From assembly GCA_030632405.1 (NCBI GenBank), contig DAOVUU010000201.1, forward strand, positions 1 to 5,582: 5,582 nt of DNA. Reading direction: 5' to 3'. The notes under the pieces are model-generated. The model worked only from the letters and a program-made list of their open reading frames with translations. It had not been told where the DNA came from and made no database searches. This DNA is from Desulfobulbaceae bacterium (GTDB taxonomy: Bacteria > Desulfobacterota > Desulfobulbia > Desulfobulbales > Desulfocapsaceae). The stretch's first letter is position 1. Each line of letters starts with the position of its first letter. A program made the position numbers and the translations under genes. Positions 1-4,890 of this stretch are shown one piece after another.

Positions 1-1737
1 GTGCGATTAATCTCTACATTTTTCAAACAGTATCCTGGCCAGAGTATCGTCACTCTTATAGCCATGCTCTTTGCCGGTCTTGCAGAAGGCTTCGGCCTGT
101 CAATGCTGCTGCCACTGCTGACCCTTATTTTAAAAAGTCCTGATGGTCCTGACATGGCTGTTTCGCAGCCGAACTCCAACCTGGAGCAGATGGTAACCGG
201 TTTTTTTGATGCCGTTGGTATGCCTCAGACAATCGGCGCCTTGATGGCCATTTTTGTGTTGAGTATCCTCCTGAAAGCCATTCTCGTGCTGCTTGCAAAT
301 AAAAAAGTTGGGTATATGGTGGCCCAGGTCGCAACAGATCTTCGATTGTCCCTTATTCACGCACTGTTCGCCACACGATGGGAATACTATGTCCACCAGC
401 CAATCGGCAAATTCAGCAATGCATTTGCCACGGAGGCGGCACGGGCGGCTATTGCATATTCATTTGGTATCAGAGTAATAGCCCTGCTGCTGCATACAGC
501 TGTATATGCATCGATAGCCCTTATTATCGCATGGCAGGAAACTCTTCTTACATTAAGTGCCGGAATACTCATTCTGTATGTTCTTCGACGTCTTATCAAA
601 GCAGCTAAAAAGGCAGGTAAAAGCCAGACAAAGATTCTTAAAACAGTGCTTGCCCTGTTAACCGACACCCTGCAGTCTATTAAACCGTTAAGGGCTATGG
701 CTCGTGAAAATATGGCTATACAGGTACTGAATAAAGAAACTAAACGGTTGAACATGGCTTTACAGAAGGAGGTCTTCAGCATTGAAGCTTTGAGAGCTCT
801 CCAGGAGCCCTTGATTACAATCTTTTTCACCTTTGCGCTTTATGTGGCATTGGTCTGGTGGAAAATACCTCTCGCAACTGTATTGATTATGTTTTTTATG
901 CTGGTAAAAATTCTAAAAACACTGCAGAAAGTCCAGAAAGACTACCAGTCCATGGTTATAGCTGAAAGTGCATACTGGTCCCTCCGATCAAAAATAAAAG
1001 AGACTGAGAAAGAGGAAGAGACCATTGCCGGTACACACCAACCTTCATTTAACGATTCAATCCGATTGGAGAACGTGAGTTTTTCGTATGACCGGCAGCC
1101 TGTTTTAAAAAACACATTTCTCACATTTCCCAAAGGATCATTTTCAGCAATCATTGGTCCTTCCGGTTCTGGAAAAACCACTATCGTTGACCTGATCACC
1201 GGCCTCCTGATGCCCAGGGAAGGTCAGGTGCTGATTGATGAGACGAAACTGGATGTTATAGACCTGAGGGGCTGGCGACGATTGATAGGTTATGTACCCC
1301 AGGAGACACAGCTTTTACATGATACGGTGCTCGTCAATATAACCCTTGGCGACATGAAATTAACCAGGTCTGATGTAGAAAATGCCCTGCGGGATGCGGG
1401 CGCCTGGGATTTTGTCAAGAAGATGGACGAAGGGATCCACACGGTTGTAGGGGAACGGGGCACCCGGTTGTCAGGAGGCCAGCGACAGCGTATTACAATT
1501 GCCCGGGCCCTGGTCCATAAACCGGAGTTGTTAATTTTAGATGAAGCAACCAGCGCACTTGACCCCGATAGTGAAGCTGAAATTTGCCATACACTTCGTC
1601 AACTGAGTGATAAACTCACTATTCTTGCAATTTCACACCAGACTGCCCTGCTGAATGCAGCAGACCGGGCATATCGACTGGAAGGCGGCATTGCCAGGAT
1701 CATTAAAAATAATGGTGTTCAGGTACAATCTTCGTGA
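1..1737 (+). CDS. MsbA-type ABC exporter, fused membrane and ATPase domains
   Basis: This is a half-transporter of the ABC exporter class, which would dimerise in the inner membrane and use ATP to flip or export a substrate. The N-terminal ~320 residues are hydrophobic with about six membrane segments (roughly 15-43, 80-99, 155-176, 180-197, 270-288, 290-308). The C-terminal ATPase domain has Walker A GPSGSGKTT (386-394), Q-loop Gln434, signature LSGGQ (490-494), Walker B LLILDEATS (510-518), D-loop SALD and switch His546, so it looks catalytically intact. The length of 578 residues is normal for MsbA/PglK-like proteins. The GTG at base 1 gives a natural exporter N-terminus, but it coincides with the window edge, so a start further upstream cannot be excluded. 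The substrate is not readable from sequence; lipid-linked glycans or lipid A are plausible. The gene converges on lptB, so it is not co-transcribed with it. Confidence 0.9.
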   Translation: MRLISTFFKQYPGQSIVTLIAMLFAGLAEGFGLSMLLPLLTLILKSPDGPDMAVSQPNSNLEQMVTGFFDAVGMPQTIGALMAIFVLSILLKAILVLLANKKVGYMVAQVATDLRLSLIHALFATRWEYYVHQPIGKFSNAFATEAARAAIAYSFGIRVIALLLHTAVYASIALIIAWQETLLTLSAGILILYVLRRLIKAAKKAGKSQTKILKTVLALLTDTLQSIKPLRAMARENMAIQVLNKETKRLNMALQKEVFSIEALRALQEPLITIFFTFALYVALVWWKIPLATVLIMFFMLVKILKTLQKVQKDYQSMVIAESAYWSLRSKIKETEKEEETIAGTHQPSFNDSIRLENVSFSYDRQPVLKNTFLTFPKGSFSAIIGPSGSGKTTIVDLITGLLMPREGQVLIDETKLDVIDLRGWRRLIGYVPQETQLLHDTVLVNITLGDMKLTRSDVENALRDAGAWDFVKKMDEGIHTVVGERGTRLSGGQRQRITIARALVHKPELLILDEATSALDPDSEAEICHTLRQLSDKLTILAISHQTALLNAADRAYRLEGGIARIIKNNGVQVQSS

Positions 1738-1778
1738 CTATTCAGGTGGTACCTCAATCTTGGCTAAACCACCGCACC

Positions 1779-1909
1779 GTAACTGTTTAGCAGTGCTTCA
1801 AATTCGTTCATTCGGAGTCTCGTACCTCGCTTACCTGGGACTTTGAAGCATACGAGTGCTATTCGAGAAGGCCTAAATGGACGAAGTTGGAGTGCTGCTA
1901 AATAGTTAC
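1779..1909. repeat. 131-bp foldback element (MITE-like or structured RNA)
   Basis: Bases 1779-1812 pair with 1876-1909 as an almost continuous 34-position stem. There are five G-T pairs, one A-G mismatch (1802/1886), and Watson-Crick pairs elsewhere. The outer arms read GTAACTGTTTAGCAG and CTGCTAAATAGTTAC. Inner complementary blocks (1818-1822 with 1864-1868, or 1794-1802 with 1842-1850) could extend or rearrange the fold. The element fills most of the gap between two convergent genes, 41 bp after the exporter stop and 23 bp before the lptB stop, and has no open reading frame of its own. No target-site duplication is evident. Part of one arm recurs near position 4839, which favours a dispersed repeat over a locus-specific RNA. 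It could also act as a bidirectional transcription end. Confidence 0.6.
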
Positions 1910-1932
1910 AAATCTTCCTGAATCAGTTGATG

Positions 1933-2658
1933 TTACAGTTGGAAATTTTCTCCAAGGTATATTTTTCTAACCCTGGGGCTGGCGGCAATTATGCCAGGCT
2001 CACCAAATTCCAGAATCTCTCCATGGTTAAGGATATATGCCTGGTCACAGATTCCCAGGGTTTCGCGAACGTTATGGTCGGAGATCAGCACTCCAATCCC
2101 TTTTTCTTTCAATTGAATGATAATATTCTGTATGTTTAAAACAGCAATCGGGTCAACTCCGGCAAAAGGTTCATCCATCAATATAAATGACGGTTCTATC
2201 ACCAGGGCTCTGGCAAATTCAAGACGCCGTTGTTCCCCTCCTGAAAGAGAATAGCTCTTGCTTTTTGCCACATCTGTCAAGCCAAAATCCGTCAATAACT
2301 TCTCCTGGCGTTCTTTTCGTTCGGTTGGCCTGAGGTCAAGGGTTTCCAGGATTGCCATAATGTTGTCCTCGACAGACAACCCTTGAAAAACAGATTTTTC
2401 CTGAGGAAGGTAGGAAATCCCTGCCTTGGCCCGGGTGTAGATCGGCAACCCGGTCATCTCCTTGTCGTCCAGAAAAACCCTTCCTTTGTCAGGCGCAACC
2501 AGACCGACGACCATATAGAATGTTGTGGTCTTGCCCGCACCATTCGCACCTAACAAACCGATAACCTGACCGGAATTAACCTCCAGGCTGACACCACGGA
2601 CAACAGTCCTGCCTTTATAAGACTTTTCCAATCCCTGAGCTGAAAGTTTTCTGGCCAT
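1933..2658 (-). CDS. lptB: LptB, ATPase of the LPS export ABC transporter
   Basis: LptB is the cytoplasmic ATPase of LptB2FGC, which extracts lipopolysaccharide from the inner membrane and drives it along the LptA bridge to the outer membrane. The 241-residue protein matches the usual family length and motif layout: Walker A GANGAGKTT (37-45), Q-loop Gln86 in LPQEKS, signature LSGGE (138-142), Walker B ILMDEP (159-164) and switch His195 in SDHNVRE. The run MDEPFAGVDPIAV and the C-terminal YLGE are typical of LptB rather than of LivF-type branched amino acid transporters. The start is ATG, without a strong Shine-Dalgarno at ideal spacing (a GAGG lies about 20 bases upstream). lptC lies upstream on the same strand, but 205 noncoding bases separate them and no lptA is present. 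The 3' end faces the foldback repeat. Confidence 0.96.
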   Translation of the reverse strand: MARKLSAQGLEKSYKGRTVVRGVSLEVNSGQVIGLLGANGAGKTTTFYMVVGLVAPDKGRVFLDDKEMTGLPIYTRAKAGISYLPQEKSVFQGLSVEDNIMAILETLDLRPTERKERQEKLLTDFGLTDVAKSKSYSLSGGEQRRLEFARALVIEPSFILMDEPFAGVDPIAVLNIQNIIIQLKEKGIGVLISDHNVRETLGICDQAYILNHGEILEFGEPGIIAASPRVRKIYLGENFQL

Positions 2659-2863
2659 AAGTTACTCGGTTTTTCCTCAATTATTCACAAAACAAAGACC
2701 TTTTATGCAAAGTTGATCAAAGCATTAGAAAGTTATCAGTTTTCAGTGTGCAGTTATCAGTCACTGACAACTGCACACTGATAACTAAGAATATTGCCAT
2801 AATATCAAGATAATACGGGAAATAATTTTCTTTTTTTTATGACAGGAGTTCTAGAGTAAGGTT
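2659..2863. other. Noncoding gap where lptA would be expected
   Basis: This 205-bp gap between lptC and lptB has no open frame long enough for LptA, which normally needs about 450-600 bp. I see no fragment resembling an LptA (OstA-like) beta-jellyroll sequence in it. It contains the inverted repeat at 2731-2786 and AT-rich runs (A/T homopolymer near 2827-2840). A secondary promoter for lptB could sit here, but no convincing -35/-10 pair was found. Confidence 0.6.
2731..2786. repeat. Inverted repeat between lptC and lptB
   Basis: AGTGTGCAGTT (2745-2755) is perfectly complementary to AACTGCACACT (2769-2779) across a 13-nt loop. After a 7-nt bulge (2738-2744) the stem continues with AGTTATC (2731-2737) against GATAACT (2780-2786), so all 18 bases of the right arm pair. 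The decamer AGTTATCAGT also occurs twice directly (2731-2740 and 2752-2761). No U-tract follows on either strand, so it is not a standard terminator. In an lptC-lptB transcript it could be an RNA-stabilising or attenuating hairpin, or simply a dispersed extragenic repeat. Confidence 0.7.
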
Positions 2864-3454
2864 CTAAAAATTGTCTATACCCCCAACCTGTGCTTTCACA
2901 TCATTTAAAAGAACCAAGGTCCGTTCTATAACATCCATCTGCAGTCCCTTTCCAGTCGCTACAATCTGGTCAAAATTGATTTTCACCTTACTATCGGTCT
3001 GTAATATATTTCCGGTTTCATCATACTCAAGGTAATCAGTCTGCAAGGTGTTTCCCGATGCACTGGTCACCACCACGTTGGAACTGACAGTTACTTTCCG
3101 GATTTCAGGCATCAAATTTCCAAAATCTGCGGTAAGTTCAATATCGCCATCTTCCTGATCAAAAAAGATCATACGAACATTCTGAATCCGGGTAATACCA
3201 TCCTCCATGGAATGGGCGGCCGAATCCGCTACCAGAGTCCACAGCGGCTCTCCCGCTCTGTTTTTAGTGTAACTTATATTTTTCAGAGTAAGGTCGACAT
3301 TCTCGGAAATAAGCTCAAGGGCATCATCCGGGCCCATGACTCGATCATCACGCAGTACCCTTAAAGTCAACCACACGATACTTAAAATAACGATAAGAAT
3401 TATAAGATTACGGGTGGTTATCTGTCTCATCATCAGTTTGAATATAGCACTCAC
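2864..3454 (-). CDS. lptC: LptC, bitopic membrane component of LPS export
   Basis: LptC is anchored in the inner membrane and receives lipopolysaccharide from LptB2FG, passing it to periplasmic LptA. The 196-residue protein has a single N-terminal membrane helix (about 17-34), then a beta-rich periplasmic domain. Family-like features are the GEPLWTLVADSA stretch (68-79), repeating short beta strands through 90-165, and a C-terminal GKGLQMDVIERTLVLLNDVKA region (168-188). Length is close to that of E. coli LptC. The chosen start is GTG at 3454; tandem ATG codons at residues 8 and 9 are an alternative, and neither choice has a convincing Shine-Dalgarno. It follows the hydrolase gene by 89 bp and precedes lptB on the same strand. 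Its interaction partner LptA must be encoded elsewhere. Confidence 0.88.
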   Translation of the reverse strand: MSAIFKLMMRQITTRNLIILIVILSIVWLTLRVLRDDRVMGPDDALELISENVDLTLKNISYTKNRAGEPLWTLVADSAAHSMEDGITRIQNVRMIFFDQEDGDIELTADFGNLMPEIRKVTVSSNVVVTSASGNTLQTDYLEYDETGNILQTDSKVKINFDQIVATGKGLQMDVIERTLVLLNDVKAQVGGIDNF

Positions 3455-3543
3455 CCAATGGCATGTAAAGACGATTCCTTACAACAACGGACTTAAACAA
3501 GAGTAGAATCCCGGACAAAACTGCTGCCAATCGGGGCAGATGG

Positions 3544-4335
3544 TTATTCCAAATCATGAAAAAAGGACAGAACTATTTCCTGAAATCGTTGCGGTTGATC
3601 GCTATGCACCCAGTGCCCTGCCGCTGCGACACCGACAACCTTGGACTCGGGAAAGAAAAACAACCTGTCCGCTTCATTTTCCAGCCCGTAGTAGGCCGAG
3701 TCATCACCCTTGATAAAGCAGGTCGGAACAGGACATGGGCTATGGATCGCCAGCTCACCCAACCCTCTCTGCAGATGATGCAGATATTTCTTCAATACCG
3801 GCAGATTGATTTTCCAAATATAGTGCTTCTCCTGGTCGTCCCAGACGATATTTTTTGTGAGAAACATCGCCAGGCTCCGATCTTTGAACCTTACTGACAA
3901 CTCCTTCCTGATAGATCTTTTTCCATGGTGAGCAGTCAGATCGATGTCCATCAAGGTGTCTACAATTTCGGCATGATAGGAAGTATCACTGTAGGCAGAC
4001 GGGGCGATATCTACCACCACGAGTTTGTCCATCCTTTCAGGATACAGCAGAGCGAAGATCATCGCCAGCTTGCCCCCCATGGAATGGCCTATAATGTGCA
4101 CTACATCAAGAGAGTTGTGATTAAGATATTCCTCCAGATCGTCACACATATCGGTGTATCTATGGGTCATCGAGTTTGGCGACTGGCCATGATTCCTCAG
4201 GTCCAGCACATGGACGCAAAAGCCGTTTTCGACTAATACCCGGGCAATGGTGAGCCAGTTATCGGACATCCCGAAAAGTCCGTGTAATATCAGGACAGGG
4301 GGGCCTTGGCCAAATATGCGTGAATAAAGTTGCAT
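3544..4335 (-). CDS. Alpha/beta hydrolase, YbfF-like esterase family
   Basis: This is a cytoplasmic serine hydrolase resembling YbfF/abhydrolase-1 esterases; the physiological substrate is unknown. In the 263 residues, HGLFG (18-22) is the oxyanion-hole loop and DLRNHGQS (45-52) is a typical family strand-turn. GHSMGG (83-88) is the nucleophile elbow with Ser85, Asp109 in VVVDIAPSAY is a candidate catalytic acid, and His241 in AAGHWVHSDQP is the catalytic base. There is no signal peptide. ATG start at 4335 gives the canonical short N-terminus; no strong Shine-Dalgarno is visible. The gene is first in a same-strand series with lptC and lptB and has an extended -10 promoter about 95 bp upstream. 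Neighbourhood hints at envelope or lipid metabolism, but co-function with Lpt is inference only. Confidence 0.88.
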   Translation of the reverse strand: MQLYSRIFGQGPPVLILHGLFGMSDNWLTIARVLVENGFCVHVLDLRNHGQSPNSMTHRYTDMCDDLEEYLNHNSLDVVHIIGHSMGGKLAMIFALLYPERMDKLVVVDIAPSAYSDTSYHAEIVDTLMDIDLTAHHGKRSIRKELSVRFKDRSLAMFLTKNIVWDDQEKHYIWKINLPVLKKYLHHLQRGLGELAIHSPCPVPTCFIKGDDSAYYGLENEADRLFFFPESKVVGVAAAGHWVHSDQPQRFQEIVLSFFHDLE

Positions 4336-4428
4336 AAATTCTAATTGAGTTTGAAGAAGTAAAAACCGGAGTCAGACCCTGATTTCCAGTTACCTGTCGC
4401 GTCGGGCCACCCAAGATTAAGTCACTAC

Positions 4429-4437
4429 ATTATAACA
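4429..4437 (-). promoter_or_regulatory. Extended -10 promoter for hydrolase-lptC-lptB
   Basis: On the minus strand this reads TGTTATAAT: a consensus TATAAT -10 box with the TG of an extended -10 one base upstream. No good -35 hexamer is visible at 16-18 bp, which is common for extended -10 promoters. A start near 4422 would give a leader of about 87 nt before the hydrolase ATG. It lies directly downstream of the tRNA-Leu terminator, so the series would be separately transcribed. Confidence 0.5.
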
Positions 4438-4441
4438 AAAG

Positions 4442-4473
4442 AAAGGGTCTAGCCATTTCTAGCTAAACCCTTT
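4442..4473 (-). terminator. Intrinsic terminator after tRNA-Leu
   Basis: A 12-pair stem is formed by 4442-4453 and 4462-4473 with an 8-nt loop. In the minus-strand RNA every position pairs, with one G-U. It starts 9 nt past the tRNA CCA and is followed by a broken U-run (CUUUUGUU). On the plus strand the same stem has one A-C mismatch but is followed by an unbroken T-run (eight T at 4471-4478), so it could also stop transcription arriving from the left. Confidence 0.8.
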
Positions 4474-4481
4474 TTTTTATT

Positions 4482-4566
<85 letters not shown>

Positions 4567-4578
4567 TACCCTGTTTTA

Positions 4579-4584
4579 ATAATA
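4579..4584 (-). promoter_or_regulatory. Possible -10 box of tRNA-Leu
   Basis: On the minus strand this reads TATTAT, 12 bases before the first tRNA base, the expected distance for a tRNA gene with a very short leader. No good -35 hexamer is found at 16-18 bp, so the call rests on position and the -10 alone. Confidence 0.3.
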
Positions 4585-4784
4585 GATCTATTACCGAAAA
4601 CAACTTGTGCATTTGACGAATTGCATTGCTCTTCCATTCCTTGCAAAAGCAAATACCTTTAATCAGTCTACAATACGTGCTACTAATTAATCTACATAAG
4701 CTGCACAGTCAAGACTGTACTTACTATTCTACACGCCTAACAGAAAAAAAATAATTCCATTTATTAACGTCAAAGCTGTCTTTC

Positions 4785-4815
4785 TTTGCAAGATAACAGC
4801 CAGTAATCTTGCAAA
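4785..4815. promoter_or_regulatory. Perfect 10-bp inverted repeat, candidate operator
   Basis: TTTGCAAGAT (4785-4794) and ATCTTGCAAA (4806-4815) are exact reverse complements separated by 11 nt. Centre-to-centre spacing is 21 bp, about two helical turns, suiting a dimeric regulator on one DNA face. The right half contains the -35 hexamer of the selenoprotein promoter, so occupancy would be expected to affect transcription. There is no U-tract, so a terminator role is unlikely. The regulator is not identifiable. Confidence 0.45.
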
Positions 4816-4836
4816 ATATTTTAGAATGGATATTAT
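4809..4836 (+). promoter_or_regulatory. Sigma70-type promoter of the selenoprotein gene
   Basis: TTGCAA (4809-4814) and TATTAT (4831-4836) are separated by 16 bp; the -10 box matches consensus in 5 of 6 positions and the -35 in 4 of 6. A start near 4843 would leave a leader of about 48 nt that ends with the Shine-Dalgarno-like AGAGGT (4881-4886), four bases before the ATG at 4891. Confidence 0.5.
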
Positions 4837-4838
4837 TC

Positions 4839-4864
4839 AACTGTTTAGCAGTGACACTCAAATT
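4839..4864 (+). repeat. Partial copy of the 1779-1909 foldback arm
   Basis: AACTGTTTAGCAGTG at 4839-4853 is identical to 1781-1795, and TCAAATT (4858-4864) repeats 1798-1804 after a 2-base difference in spacing. The opposite arm was not found nearby, so this is a lone end or a fragment. It covers the predicted transcription start of the downstream gene. Confidence 0.45.
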
Positions 4865-4890
4865 TCTTTTTTTCAACCTCAGAGGTCTCT

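Larger units (their letters stand above)
4567..4890. other. 324-bp noncoding region with divergent promoters
   Basis: No credible gene is seen on either strand. The stretch separates the minus-strand tRNA-Leu from the plus-strand selenoprotein gene and is AT-rich. It contains a probable tRNA -10 box, the small dyad ACAGTC-AA-GACTGT (4705-4718), an A-run at 4744-4751, and three CTTGCAAA-like words (4640-4648 and 4808-4816 direct, 4785-4792 inverted). The selenoprotein promoter and a partial copy of the foldback arm are also here. The 3' half, from about 4785, looks regulatory. Confidence 0.6.

Noticed and set aside
387..830. 147-codon minus-strand open frame inside the ABC exporter
   Set aside because: It is antisense to a clear exporter membrane domain, has no recognisable family features, and looks like a frame shadow.
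1735..1737. TGA of the ABC exporter as a second selenocysteine codon
   Set aside because: The exporter is already full length, the frame meets TAA nine codons later, and the added residues resemble nothing in the family.
1745..1773. GGTGGT / ACCACC hairpin as the terminator of the ABC exporter
   Set aside because: The 6-bp stem has a 17-nt loop and no following T-run; the larger foldback just downstream is a better candidate.
1779..1909. Foldback as an integron attC site
   Set aside because: The length and palindromic form fit, but the ends do not match the RYYYAAC and GTTRRRY core sites, and no cassette array or integrase is present.
2864..2866. TAG stop of lptC as a pyrrolysine codon
   Set aside because: LptC is already of normal length, and readthrough adds only eight codons before TAA.
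3524..3539. CTGCC / GGCAG hairpin as a terminator between the hydrolase and lptC
   Set aside because: The stem has only five pairs and is followed on the minus strand by CAGTTTTG, too weak to call.
3925..4236. 103-codon plus-strand open frame opposite the hydrolase
   Set aside because: It lies entirely antisense to the conserved catalytic region of the hydrolase and has no recognisable domain.
4366..4385. GGAGTCAGACCCTGATT word as a transposase-associated repeat remnant
   Set aside because: It resembles a short dispersed word I associate with REP-type repeats, but there is one copy here, with only a 4-bp stem, and no transposase.
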